Source: Humulus lupulus
Lineage: Eukaryota; Streptophyta; Magnoliopsida; Rosales; Cannabaceae
Length of the DNA stretch: 64,000 bases
Direction: 5' to 3'
Assembly: GCF_963169125.1 (NCBI RefSeq)
Contig: NC_084800.1
Coordinates: 150,594,397-150,658,396 of the forward strand
The position numbers and the translations under genes were made by a program. Of the stretch, positions 23,486 to 35,631 are shown in pieces (position 1 is the first letter of the stretch; each line of letters begins with the position of its first letter). The notes below the pieces were generated by a model. That model was not told the DNA's origin. It made no database searches and worked only from the letters and a program-made list of their open reading frames with translations.

Positions 23486-25860
23486 ATGAATCGCTTCGAC
23501 TACAGGGGAGGTGATAACCATATAAATTCTGACTCTTCAATTCCCAAGTCAAGCGACACTCCTCAAAGTAGCGACTCTTCATCCAAATCTCCTAGCAGTC
23601 GAACTCCCGAAGATCACCTTCGTCGCCTTAAAAAGATCCTTCCCCGATTAGCTTTATACTTCCTTCACGAAGAATAGTTTCTCAATCAACAGCTTCAACA
23701 TCCACCAATGAGGGTGAAAAAATCCAATCGACTTCCTCAAGACCAAGATCCTCAAGTGGCTCGTAAAGCGACACAGAAAGTAGTGGAACGTGGTGAAGCC
23801 CAAACTGTGGCTTATTCAAGGTTGCCACGACAAGTCCAAAAAGCTAGCAAACCCCGGAGAAAGACAATCCAGAAATTTACAACTGGGATTCAGCAAGCTG
23901 CTATTCTAAAACCAAGAAAAGACAAAGATGAACCGCCTTCTTGGTTCATAGCCAAACCTTCTAAACTTAACTCCAGCATGTTCGATAAACACATTCAGGC
24001 TTCGGGCCTTGAAGGAGCAAACGTGATATGCCCGTGACCTCATCAGAGATCTAACAACCCTGGTGGACCCTATTGCGCCTGGTCCAGATTATTTTTGCAG
24101 GAGCTACCATTCCACTGCACCCCTTTTTCCGGTCAGTAGCAGATTATTTCAATGTCTCTCCTTTCCAAATAGCTTCTAATGGGATTTAGGCATTATCTGC
24201 TTTATATATTCTCTATTACCTTCAAGGTTGGGAGCCACCAACTCCTCATGAAGTACATTACCTTTTCGACCTTAGGACTAACCCAAGCCATAAGAATACA
24301 GGTTTTTTCCACCTCTTCCATAGGCATAAAGGGATTAAATACCTCTATGGTATCGCGCATAAATCGAATCCCAGAAAATACTACACAGAGTATTTTCTTA
24401 CTTCAGACATTAAGGCCAACAATTTGGCTTTCATACATGCAGGCCCTTTCAATCAACCCCCACCAACTAGGGAAATGCATTCCCGGGCAGAGGAACTTGC
24501 TAGTATGTCTACCAAAGAGAAAAATGTCAAAGGGTTGGTGATTGTGGACAATCTTCAGCTGGTGGGGCTGTTACCAAGCAATCAAAACATCATAGAAGAT
24601 AGCACTACTGAAGAAGCGCACACAACTGACCAGTCAAACGCTGACATTGAAGTAGTGACTGATCAGTTCTCTCCTGAACCATCTCCCTACTCACGCCGAC
24701 TAGGTGACCTTATTATTAGGGAACCCCTTCCAGAGGACCATCGTAGACGTGCCATTCCTACAAAGCCTGGGAAAGGAAAGACCCTTGACTCGATAGAGAT
24801 GTCATCTCGTCATCTAAAGAAGAGGACGACTTTCTTGATCAAATTCTAAACTCAGGTTTTTCTGCTAATCAGTAACCATAGTTTTGTGTTTTGATATAAA
24901 TAACTTCCTTCAAGACTGATTGTATGAAATCTGTATAGTTATATGGTAATAGTAAGATTTTCATTTACTTGTATATTGTCTCCCATTTTTACTAACAAGT
25001 CTTGTGCTTCACTCTTTTTTGCAAATCCAGATATGTTCAGACAATTCAGCACTTCCGCTGTCCAAAAGAGGAAACTTGGGGAGGGTAGTAGCTCAAACCC
25101 TCCAAGAAAATTCGCGAAGGCTATACCGACCAGTCAGGGGAGACTACCTGACCAGCCTGTCACCATCCCGTAGTTGACTCCTTCATCAATTCCTCCTTCT
25201 GCTAGTTTAACACCTACCCGCTCGGCTAGCTTAAATGAGCCTCTTCGCATTGCTGGTGATATTGAAATGAGTTGCTTGACCACACTTTACACCATGCTAC
25301 AACAACCCAAACCTTTGATTCTTTGCCTCGGCTCAGTGTTGAAGTTGTCCTGCAAAGGGGGCTTGCCCAAATGATGAGTGTAAGTATTTTATCATCAAGG
25401 CATCCCATTTTGTTATTAATTTTTTTTACTTTAAGTAACTCTCTGTTATCCATTTCGATCACTTATCATGATCAGTCATGCTCAGCACCGAGCAGTAGAC
25501 TATAAGGAATTGATCAAAGTCTTAAATGATCGATTGGTGGAAGCCCAAGCCAAGATTGAAACTTTAACTACATCTGAAGGGGATCTTCGATCCAAGGTCG
25601 AGCAGGCGGAGAAGACCATTGCCGAGCGGGATGGATCTCTAAGAGAGTTGGCTGATGATAACAAGAAACAAATCCAAACCAACAAGATGTTAATTGATCA
25701 TCTGGAGAAAATGACTTGCGAAAATGAGGAGCTAAAGCGAGAAAAGGAAGTCGATCTTGCTCGTCATGAGGAGATGTGTTTCAACTGCTTCTACCAGGTA
25801 TGGAAGTTGAACAAGCCCCTCAACCTCGACTTTCTCTTAGAGGAGCCCAGGGCAGTATAA
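23486..25860 (+). pseudogene. Antisense multi-exon gene of Gag-2, decayed
   Basis: It runs opposite to gag. Exon 1 starts MNRFDYRGGD right after the leader intron and is followed by basic, serine-rich sequence. A middle part near 24215-24540 (GWEPPTPHEVHYLF, TGFFHLFHR, AFIHAGPFNQPPP) lines up with the antisense protein of Tat-1 (HEWEVPTPAEILYFF, GDGFYYLTRF). This type resembles the plant family annotated as putative gypsy-type transposon domain (PF04195, recalled, not searched). Further introns are likely at 24872-25030 and 25380-25475, both GT...AG. The last exon encodes a coiled coil (25500-25790) ending CFNCFYQVWKLNKPLNLDFL, matching the end of the Tat-1 protein. Several stops and frame changes indicate loss of function. 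Confidence 0.65.
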
Positions 25861-27008
25861 CTTGCCAAATGCAAGGCAAAGGCCACTGAGGAGGCAGCCA
25901 ATCCTGCTGGTGTTATGCCTTTTTCTCCTGCTTTATCATTTTGACCGGAGGACGTCACCGATGCCGAGGATGGTGTTGATCAACCTGTTAACATTTTACC
26001 AAACCAATGATCATACTTTAGCCGACCAGAGAGTCTCTTATCCGACTAGTAGACACTTATCTCAACTATCTTCTTATAATACTTTGCTCGTACGACCGAG
26101 CTGTGTTGGCATGTATACTTTACTTTTTCTTTTTGCTAACTTGAAATATTCTAAGTCTATTTAGACTTAAAAAGTTATAATTTTTTTGTAAATAGTAAAG
26201 TCACTCTTATGTATGCCTTATACTTTCGCATGAGTACTTAGTTTTCTAACTTATAAATTCTAGACATTTCATAAGTCCCTACTAAGTATGCTTTCTCACA
26301 CTCTTATTGCTCTAACATTTTATGAGCATAATGTTTATTGTCACACGAATATTTTCTTTTAACTTGAAATTGTGAAAAATTCCAAGTTACTTAAGCTTTG
26401 TTAAACAAGTTAGCTCAATGGCCTTTTTTGACTTCGAAAATTTACAAATCAGCCTAAAAACAAATATCTTAACTCGTGCTCTTATTGCTTGTGTTAATTT
26501 ATATACCAGTATACCCTATGTGCCCCCCAAGTGATCGAGGGTTGAAAGATCCTTGGTCACTTACTACTTGACCGAATCTGTTCGAGCAGTTAATTACTCG
26601 TAAAACACATAAAACATATAGAAAATATTCGAGCAGTTGAACATTACTTGAATATATCGACCAGTTGAACACTGTTCGATTTTACCGACAAGTTGAACAC
26701 TGCTCGGATAATTAACACACATGCATATTTGTAGCAAGAATCGACCACGCTGAGCGTAGTCTCTTTCATTACTCGTAAATTAAAATGGACAAAACGTGTC
26801 TAATAACGAGTCTTAAACAACAAAAATTGTTCAAAAATAAATAATTGACTGGTTAGCAAATAACCAACTCATAAACGAAACTCAAATAAAAAGTTAAACA
26901 ACTTGAAATTAAGCTATTACTCTGAAAGCGGTATTTTAACGATACTATATCCTCAGATGTTCGCCATTCCAGTGGTTCCTCATCAGGCTCCGTCCACCAA
27001 ATCTGATC
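25861..27008. other. Non-coding spacer of Gag-2
   Basis: No supported gene. The part from about 26160 to 26990 is similar, in reverse orientation, to 49780-50580 of Gag-1: both contain the ACTGCTCGAACAG, GGGGGGCACATGGGGTA-like and CGCTTTCAGAGT words. It is thus a shared 3' region of this gag-only family. Confidence 0.7.
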
Positions 27009-29226
27009 CTAGCACTCCCGCTCATGCCGAAGTGTCTGGGCATATCTCTCCCTTGCTTTGTTACTGTCCTCAACCAAGTTTGTACGCCCGGGTTGCAAGG
27101 GTGGAGATCTCTGTCGTTTGAACCCAGGATTGTTGCTGCCTCCTTCTCCTTGGGTTGTTTCTGCTTGATACTTTTTCAATTTGCCCGACCGGAGAAGAAA
27201 TTCTATCTCATCTTTGAGGTGATTGCATTCGTTTATGTCATGGTCATAATCTCTTGGAACTGACAAAAATTTTTCATGTCCCTCTTAGATATCTCTTTCC
27301 TCATCAGTGGAGGTTTCTTGTAGGGAACTTCCTGATGACTGGCGAGATAGATTTCTGCCCAGCTAGCTGAAAGAGTTGTGTAGTTTGTGAATCGGGGCTC
27401 ATACTTGGTCGGCTTATTGTTGGACTCGAATTAGCCTTCTTTTCATCATGGTGGTCAGACCCGTTATTCCCACGTTTCTTTCTGCCATTCTGACCATTTC
27501 CTCCATTCTTAGGAGAATCAGTTGATCCGCCTGGATTGTTTATACCTTTCTCCACTTTCTCAATCGCATCATCTAATTTCGTGTACTTGTCCGCTGGGTC
27601 AAGAAATTGTTGGAGTGTTGAGATTGGATTGCGATGTATACTATCCCATAAGGGGCTCTGATATGTTATCCCAAAGGATATTGCAACCATCTTCCCCTCG
27701 TCTCTGACAGTAGTTGCTCAGTTAGCCTCTCTCATGAATCTCTATATATAATTCTTTAGAGATTCATCCTTTCCTTGTTTGATATATGCCAAGTGGTTGG
27801 CATAAACTGGAGGAGTCCGAGCAACGTTGAACTATGTACAAAATTCCTTCCTGAAACTTTCCCAAGAGGTAATGGAGTTTGGCTTGAATTTCCAATACCA
27901 CTCTTGGGCAGTATCGGACAACGTGGTGGGGAAAACTCTACAGCGATAGTCATCACTCACCCCGAGCAGCTCCATTTGGTCTTCAAACTTCCCAACATGC
28001 CTTATGGGGTCTGCCTTTTCTGTATATACTGGCAGTACCGGTGCTTTATACTTTGCTGGCGGTTGGGTTGCCCTGATTCGGGCACAAAATAGGCTACCAC
28101 TCCTGTAGTCTACCAAATCAATTGCAGAAGGTCGTTTCGACAAACCTTGAACTGTGGCCGTTAGCGCATCAAGCTGGGCTTGGATGGCTGGTGCAACTGA
28201 CGAGGTGCCAAGGTTGTGACCGCCTGGTCGGGCATTTTCATCTGGTGCACTGTTGTCAAGTATTTCTACTTGGCTAGCAGGGTGGTTCAGATTTTGCCCT
28301 TCAACCTGGACGGTCCTGCTCTTGTCTTTGATAACATCCCTTTCGCATCCTCCTAGGCGATCAAACACTGTGCTCCAAGTTTTTTCAGAAGGCTTATTGC
28401 GCAGGACGTGCTCTCTCCCACTACGCTGCTGGCCGGGATGCAGTGGTGGCCTTCCTGTTTGTGCTGGGTAGTCCTTTCCTCCTTGTTGGTCGTTGCCATC
28501 TTTTTCCCTCGATCGGTCGGTGTGATGACTATCAGCCTCATCATGACCATGTCCATCTTTGAATTGTGAAGTTCCTTTACCTCAAGGAGTCTTGGTTTGA
28601 TCCTGCCTGGGTGGAGTCTTTTTACGGCCCGATTGGTGACTCCCTGATCTAGAAGTTTCTGATCGGTGGCTTCTGGAGGGGGTTCTAGAGTTCCCCCTTT
28701 GAGTCGAGGTAGTGCCAGATCGGACCCCATCATCTTCCTGATCAGGAGGGTTACTCATGCTTCTATCCGGTCCTCGAGAATTGGCTCTGTCAGTAGTTTT
28801 TCGACCAGCATCTGTATTCCTTGCTCCCTGGGTAGCTGCTCCTCGTGCTGCAGTTTGGGCATTGGCCCAGGTCAACTGCGTAGCCACCTCCAGAGCAAGT
28901 GCAGCCTCGCGGTGTCGCCTATCAGCCTCCTCCTGCCGCCACCTGATCTCTTCGCTCCTAGCGTCCATCTGCCGTCTTTGCTGCTCAAACGCAGCTTTCT
29001 GTCTACCCATTTCTTCAGCAAATGACTCCTGTCGAGCGTTGAATTACGCCATATCCTCTTGGAAGGCCCCCATGGCTTCTTGGAGTTGTTCAACCTCTGG
29101 AGTCATCTCCTAGAGAGAGACCCTGGGCTCAATCTCTGGGTCCTGCAGTCCAGGACCTTCTGATCTAGCAGGCTCTTTAGATGTGCCTGGCTTCTTGGTA
29201 GCCACATTGGTATTCTTGGGCGCCAT
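27009..29226 (-). pseudogene. Gag of Gag-2, disrupted
   Basis: It starts MAPKNTNVATKKP and has the same layout as the intact Gag of Gag-1. A glutamate/arginine coiled coil comes first (FAEEMGRQKAAFEQQRRQMD), then an Arg/Ser-rich charged region, then the capsid-like retrotransposon Gag domain (YTEKADPIRHVGKFEDQMEL, AQEWYWKFKPNSI). A C-terminal region has HDINECNHLKDEIEFLLRSG, part of a variant zinc knuckle. Stop codons follow VSL (about 29110) and MA (about 29043), and later parts are split among frames. It ends at ARERYAQTLRHE without entering a protease, at the same place as in Gag-1. Confidence 0.85.
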
Positions 29227-29259
29227 AATAATACGATAATCGTGTGTTTCTTCTCTTCA

Positions 29260-29279
29260 GGCTCTCAATGAAAGCACCA
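29260..29279 (-). other. Primer-binding site of Gag-2
   Basis: On the minus strand TGGTGCTTTCATTGAGAGCC begins three bases after the LTR end. The same sequence sits at this position in Gag-1 and Tat-1. I do not assign the tRNA. Confidence 0.8.
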
Positions 29280-29282
29280 AAA

Positions 29283-30107
29283 TGTTGACCATGATTTTAG
29301 TCAACGACGAGTAGATGTCAAAACTACAATAAACCTTCAAGAGAAAATACGACACTGATAATTTTATAATGTTTCAACCCCAATATATTGGTAATAGCCT
29401 AATCCACTTAGAGTTGTGATATATAGATATACACTTAAGATCAGATGAACCTATGTCAACTGAGTTTCTTAAGTGTAAATGCAAGAACAATACGAGATTC
29501 CTCTCAGAATACAAATGCTCTCTCAGGAAAATCATTATTTGAATCCCTTCAATGATGCCATGAGCTCTTTATTTATAGGCTCAGGATCGTACAAATCGAA
29601 ACCCCTCATAATCAGGATAATTCAGTTGCTCTAACCAATATTTAATTAATAATCAAATTTAAAATACAACAATATGCGATTTCTTTGGGATAATCTGAGA
29701 GATTCCCGCTGTGGGTACAACTAATTCTAGCTGAAGTCATTACTGAAATTCCACTGCATAATGATGATCTGTCTGGTCAACCAACTTCACTCCTTAAAGT
29801 GAGACTGGTCGACCAAAGCACCCTTCCAGTTAGGCAAAACTTTTAACTGACCGGATACACTTGACTCCAAGATGACTGGTCGGCCAAAACGACTGACTGG
29901 TCGGCCAAAACAGATGACTGGTCGGCCAAAACAACTGACTGGTCAGTCAAAAATCTTTACCGTTCGGACAGAAATTCTACCAGGTCGGTCAGATCACTTC
30001 CAAACCAGATAAATAATTTTCATGTCAGTAATATCACAAGATTAATCTCAAACCTTTGACCTAGCCATTTATTGCCACGTCATCGTATTCAAATTTTGGG
30101 GATAACA
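29283..30107 (-). mobile_element. Gag-2 5' LTR
   Basis: The same family as the left copy but with a roughly 36-base block near 29590-29625 missing from the left copy, four 21-bp units instead of five, and scattered substitutions. Confidence 0.9.
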
Positions 30108-30572
30108 CTTGGTAATTCCTCCTAATTTCACTAATTCCAAATATATCCTCGATTATTCATTCCCATTACCCGATAACCCGATACTATACTAAATACCTAA
30201 AATACCCCTTGACTCGCCCCGAGTCGGGTATTGGATCCCATTGTGACTTTCCCGCTAAATTGCTCCCTAGGATCGTCTCGTGCCGAGCAACCCAAATAAA
30301 CCCACATAATAATGTGGTCTCTCACATATATCACATATATGCACATATATACAATTATGCCCATAACGGGACAAATTATGAATATTGCCCTTCTAATAAG
30401 AAACGGGCCCACATGCATATTTAATATTCCTAAACATGCATAATTAGTTATATTATCATATAACTCACATAATCATATGCAAATATATCATATAAACATA
30501 TAATTCCATATATTGCCATCCAGGCCCCCTAAACAAGGCCCCAAGCCTTATTAGGTAATTTGGGACGTTACA
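30108..30572 (-). mobile_element. Tek-1 3' LTR, right portion (LTR start)
   Basis: The LTR start TGTAACGTCCC is at the right edge, directly next to the polypurine tract. The left edge begins CTTGG, the second copy of the target duplicated by Gag-2. It contains the ATAATGTGG and GATCGTCTCG blocks common to the family. Confidence 0.9.
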
Positions 30573-30586
30573 ACTATCCCCTCCTT
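30573..30586 (-). other. Polypurine tract of Tek-1
   Basis: AAGGAGGGGATAGT on the minus strand, immediately before the 3' LTR and nearly the same as in Tek-2. Confidence 0.8.
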
Positions 30587-30636
30587 ACAGAAATTTCGTC
30601 CTCGAAATTTTACCTGAATAGCTGGGGATATTTCGT

Positions 30637-31984
30637 CTACATATCTGCCTCCAGCTGCCAGGTTGCTTCATCGACCTTGCTATTCCTCCATAATACCTTA
30701 ACTAAAGGTATAGTCTTGTTCCTCAGGACCTTGTCCTTCTTGTCTATAATTTGAACTGGTTGTTCCTCGTAGGTCAAATCTGTCTCCAGTTCTAGGTCCT
30801 CATAACTCAGTACATGAGTCCCATCTGATACATATGTCCTCATCAAGGAAATATGGAATACATTGTGCACGCTGGACAGTGGTAAGGCCAACCTATAGGC
30901 CACCTAACCGATCCTCTTCAGGATCTCAAATGGTACAATAAACCTAGGGCTCAACTTCCCCTTCTTCTCGAATCTCTTCACCCCTCTTAGTGGTGAAACC
31001 CTAAGGAAGACATAGTCTCACACCTGGAATTCCATGTTTCTCCACCTTGGGTCTGAATAACTCTTCTGTCTACTCTGAGACGCGAGCATCCGAGCTCTAA
31101 TCTTCTCGCCTCAGTGGTCCTCTGAACCGCCTTAAGACCCAAATATTTCCTTTCACCCATCTCATCCCAGTGAACAGGTGATCTGCACTTCCTACTATAT
31201 AGCATCTCATAAGATGTCACTCCAATAGTAGAGTGGTAGCTATTGTTATAGGAAAACTCTCTCAGAGGAAAGTATTTACTCCGGACCCCTCAAAGTCCAA
31301 CACACATGCTCTCAGCATGTCCTCCAATATCTGGATAGTCCTCTCAGACTGACCATCGATCTGAGGATGATAAGCTATACTGAACTTTAACTATGTACCC
31401 ATCACCCTCTGTAAACTTCCCCAAAACTTGGAAGTAAAGATAGGGTCCCTATCAGACATGATAGACCTCAGAGTCCCATGAAGGTGAACTATCTCTCTCA
31501 CATAAAGATCTGTATACTGGTCAACAATGTAATTCATCCTCACTGGTAGAAAATGAGCTGATTTCGTATACTGATCCACGATGACCCAAATTGAATCATG
31601 GTGACCCACTGTCCCTGGCAATCCTACCACAAAATCCATCGTGATGTCCTCCCACTTCCACTCCAGAATATCCAGAGGCTGTAACAACCCTGCTGGCCTC
31701 TGATGCTCTGCCTTGACCTGTTGACAGGTCAGGCACTTTGCCACATACTCAGTCACGTCTCTCTTCATCCCAAGCCACCAATATAAAATTTTCAAATCCT
31801 TGTACATCTTCGTGGTGCCCGAATGTAGAGAATAAGGGGTACTATGAGAATCATTCAAAATCTCCCGTCTGATCTCGGTGTCCATCAAAACGCAGATCCG
31901 ATCCTTGTGTCTCAATGAGCCCATGCTTGACACCGTATAGTCCTTAGCTACCCCAGCTAGGACGTCCCCTCTAATATCCCCCAA
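30637..31984 (-). pseudogene. Tek-1 integrase and chromodomain, broken
   Basis: The integrase zinc-binding part (H...H...CLTC) and first catalytic D ([10 protein letters not shown]) and second D (SDRDPIF) lie in the first block (31984-31391). The following stretch with the catalytic E is out of frame. The block at 31220-30987 covers the end of the core (YSRKCRSPVHWDEMGE). The chromodomain block (30903-30637) has EEQPVQIIDKKDKVLRNK and WRNSKVDEATWQLE. It aligns segment by segment with the better preserved Tek-2 copy. At least two frame changes make it non-functional. Confidence 0.85.
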
Positions 31985-33399
31985 CTATGGATCATCTAAG
32001 CTTTTCCTTAATCCTCTCCAAAAGAGTAGATTGTAGGGTGATGTTGGTAATTGGCCCACTACTAACTAAATTCCTACTCTATCCATATTATCAGCTAACT
32101 CTCTTGATATCTTCCTGGCACTATATAACTGTCCCAGACCCTTCCGGCATAAGGCATCTACTACCACGTTGGTCTTCCCAGGGTGATAGAGGATCTCACA
32201 ATCATAATCCTTTACCATCTCTAACCAATATCTTTGCCTCATGTTCAGATCCTTCTGAGTGAAAAAAGTACTTTAAACTTTTGTGGTCTGTGTATATCTC
32301 ACATTTTTCACCATATAAGTAGTGCCGCCACACCTTTAGTGAAAAAACCACTGCTGCAAGTTCTAAATCATGTGTGGGGTATCTCTGCTCTTATTCCTTC
32401 AACTGACATGATGCATAGGCAATCACCTTCCCAGTCTGCATAAGAACAAAACCCAAGCCCTGCCTCAAGGCATCACAATAAATTACAAACTTGTCCTGAT
32501 CTGTAGGAAGACTAAGAACTGGAGCGGTGATCAAACTCTTCTTGAGCTTTTGGAAGCTATCTTCACACTTGTATGACCATATGAACTTCTGATTCTTGCG
32601 TGTTAACTCCGTTAGTGATGACACAATCTTGGAAAACCCCTCTACAAAGCATCTTTAATACCCTGCCAATCCCAAGAAACTTCTTATCTCTGATGCATTC
32701 TTCAGTTTTGGCCAATCTCTGATCGCCTCAATCTTCACTGGATCCACCATAATCCCATTCTTACTGACTATGTGACTTAAGAAAGTCGCATGTGGCAACT
32801 AGAACTTGCATTTCTTGAATTTTGCACACAACCTATGTTCTCTCAACCTCTGTAATACCAATCTGAGGTGTTGCTCGTGTTCTGTTTCTGACTGAGAATA
32901 TATCAATATATCATTGATAAAGACGATCACAAACTGATCCAGGTATCCTTGCCCTATTCATTAGATCCATAAATGATGCCAGGGCATTAGTCAATCCAAA
33001 TGACATCACCAAAAACTTATAATGCCCATACCTGGTGTGAAAAGTTGTCTTCGGTATGTCCTCCTCCCTGATCCTTAGCTGGTGATAACCAGATCGAAGA
33101 TCTATCTTGGAGAATACCGTCCTACCATGTAACTGATCAAACAGATCATCAATCCTTGGCAAAGGATACATGTTCTTGATAGTCAACTTGTTCAGTTCTC
33201 TATAATCGATACACATCCTCAGAGAACCATCTTTCTTCTTCACAAAGAGAATTGGTGCGCCCCATGGCGAGAAACTGGGCCTGATAAAACCCAAGTCTAT
33301 TAACTCATGTAGTTGAACCTTTAGTTCCTTTAGCTCAGCTGGAGCCATCCTGTAAGGTGCCCTAGACACCGGCTCTGTCCCTGGTGCCAATTCAATCAC
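31985..33399 (-). pseudogene. Tek-1 reverse transcriptase-RNase H, broken
   Basis: The RT fingers and palm are clear: [63 protein letters not shown] and SFGLTNA. A frame change follows at about 32950. The catalytic box reads [10 protein letters not shown]: the first of the paired aspartates is asparagine (codon at 32913-32915), which should abolish polymerase activity. Downstream are the tether ([14 protein letters not shown]) with stops, and RNase H beginning FVIYCDALRQGLGFVL and extending past 32400 ([11 protein letters not shown]). The combination of stops, frame changes and the D-to-N change marks a dead copy. Confidence 0.85.
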
Positions 33400-33402
33400 G
33401 AA

Positions 33403-34000
33403 TTAATTCTCCCTATGTGGAGGTAACCGTGGCGGGTCCTCTGGAAACACGTCCAGAAACTCACAGACTAATCGGGTTTGTCCTGGTCCCACTAGCATGA
33501 CCTGAGTGGTATCCACCATGCTAGCTAAGAATCCTATGCATCCCCACTGCAATAGGTCTCTAGCTCTAAGTACATATATCATAGGTATACGGGGTCCATG
33601 CACAGTGCCAACGAAAACAAAGGGGTCCTCACCCTCGGGCTCAAGGGTTACCATCTTCTTCTTACAATCTATCGTTGCCCCATACTTCTCTAGCCAATCC
33701 ATGCCCAGAATTATATCAAAAGCAGTCATCACCAGCTCCACCAAGTCAACTGATAATTCCCTGCCACCCACTGTAACTGGTAGTGATCTAACCCATCTCT
33801 TGGAAACCACTAGCTCCTAGGTAGGCAGCATAGCACCAAACCCCACAAGATAAAAGTCACATGGTCTACACAATTCATCTATAATCCTACTAGCAACAAA
33901 AGAGTGCGTAGCACCCGAATCAATCAAAACAGTATAGAAGGTTCCAACACTAGAAAGCTGACCTGTAACCATCGAGGGACTAGCCTCTGCCTGGGTCAAG
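33403..34000 (-). pseudogene. Tek-1 aspartic protease and linker
   Basis: The protease active site VLIDSGATHSFVASRI is near 33930. The flap and C-terminal part (IILGMDWLEKYGATIDCKKK) follow after a stop near 33815. The linker (GEDPFVFVGTVHGPRIPMI, VCEFLDVFPED) runs to the start of RT. Two frame breaks separate it from gag and from RT. The same words occur in Tek-3, confirming a common family. Confidence 0.85.
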
Positions 34001-35132
34001 GTGAACACCCGAGCTGGCATTAGGCTGTCCACCTTCTTCGGCTTTTCCTTTCTAGCTTTTGGGCAGTCCTTCTTCAGATGCCCCACACTGTCACAAAAAA
34101 ACAAGCCTTCGCCCGACATTACCCAATATGGTGCCTCCTGCACCGGCTACACTCTAGAAATGCTCTCCATGTCTCACTACCACCCTGGCGGCCCATCTGT
34201 ATGCCCCGTGGCCTCCTATCTGGCCCAGTAGCTAAAATTGTATCTCGAGTCTTCCTCTTTTGGTCACTGGGGCCTCCACCCCTACCAAAGCCTGTAAATG
34301 GAGGTCTCGGCCTCCTAGAATCCCTTCTGGTTGCATTCTCACGCCAAATCTTGTTTTTTGCGCTCTTAGTTGTAAACGCCTTCTCCACAGCCTGTGCATA
34401 GGTGGTCAATCCTGGCAGAGTAGTAATACGAACATCCCGGGCTATCATAGGATGTAGCCCCTAGAGAAACCTCTCTCTTCTAGTCCCATCAGTGAGCACC
34501 AGATCCCCGAAAAACTTTGCCAATTTATCAAATTTCAAGGCGTAATTAGTCACTGTCATGTTACCCTGAAGTAACTTACTGAACTTCTCAGCCGTCGCAG
34601 CTTTAACTGCGTCGTTGTAGTACTTCTCATTACACAAGGTTCTAAACTCCTCCCACTCCATGGTGTTTACTGCTCTACCACCTCCCCCTATATTCGGGCA
34701 TCCTCCCGAAACATGTAAGTGGCGCAAGCCACTCTCTCATTACCACCTACCCTCATAAAGTCTAGAATGGTGGTTATCATGGTCATCCACTGCTCAGCCT
34801 TTAGTGGATCTGGGTTGCCCTCAAAAATTGGAGGGTGTTGTTTCATGAACCTCTCATACAGCGGTTCTCATCTATCTCCCCTGCCTAGGGCAATTTGTCA
34901 CTGGTACCTCTGGTTATATAACTGTCGATACCGCAGGCTGTGCATTCTCTGCTGGAACCTGTTGCTGTCTCAAGAGGTGAATCTCTTCTTCCTGCCTCTC
35001 TAATCTGGCTTGCATGCCAGGAAGCACCTATTGCCGGTTTTCTAGAGCTGGCGGTGGGGCCTGGCCCTAGTCATTCCCTTCCCTGGCTTGTAACTCTTGG
35101 CCATCCAACCTCTCTAGCCTTCGAAGATTCAT
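34001..35132 (-). pseudogene. Tek-1 gag, broken
   Basis: The start is at MNLRRLERLDG. An N-terminal coiled segment (ARLERQEEEIHLL) follows, then many stops. Capsid-like sequence lies at 34727-34461 (WEEFRTLCNEKYYNDAVK, VTNYALKFDKLAKFF), then an Arg-rich stretch (34448-34119). The zinc knuckle reads LFFCDSVGHLKKDC, with the first cysteine of CX2CX4HX4C lost. Confidence 0.8.
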
Positions 35133-35615
35133 ACTGATATTCAACCCACTCTACAGTGATCTGTCGTTAGGTAAGTAATAACCATACCTCTTGCCGCCTG
35201 ACAGTCCAAGATCAAACAGACAGACAAATAGGTGCAATGCTAATAAGCACGCCAACACGTAATATATTCATTCATGGTGCTAATAAGCACATCCTGATAT
35301 TCATCAGTAAATAACAATGCTAATAAGTATTTCTGGCATTCATTAGCAATTAACGATGCACATAAACATGTCCAGGCGTTTACACAAGTATAACAATGCT
35401 AATAAGCATGTTCTTTATCGTTCATGCAGTAGTTAAGGGCCAAGCCCTATCAGATTATCTCATGCTTCCTAAACAAGAACGCAGATGAGACATTTATATC
35501 ATATTTAAACAGTTAAACACATAACCACATAATAGTTACCGAACCCTGAGTCAAGCTTGTCTTTAGTGGCAAGTGTACACGCCCGACCAGTCTTCAGGAA
35601 CCCTTAAACCTTGGC

Positions 35616-35628
35616 AACTCTGATACCA
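35616..35628 (-). other. Primer-binding site of Tek-1
   Basis: On the minus strand ACTTGGTATCAGAGTT follows the LTR end. It differs from the initiator Met tRNA complement at its 3' side. It shows that the right-hand LTR is the 5' LTR. Confidence 0.85.
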
Positions 35629-35631
35629 AGT

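Larger units (their letters stand above)
21133..30107 (-). mobile_element. Gag-2: gag-only Tat-like element with antisense gene
   Basis: It has two LTRs (21133-21961 and 29283-30107), a primer site next to the right LTR, a decayed gag on the minus strand and a polypurine tract next to the left LTR. No protease, RT, RNase H or integrase is found anywhere between them. The flanks are CATGG and CTTGG, an imperfect five-base duplication. Joining the flanks restores an LTR body that matches the related LTR near 13590-13680. The region past gag holds a multi-exon gene in the opposite orientation and a TCGGAC-rich minisatellite. The LTRs differ by substitutions, indels and repeat copy number, so it is an older insertion than Gag-1. 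Confidence 0.85.
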
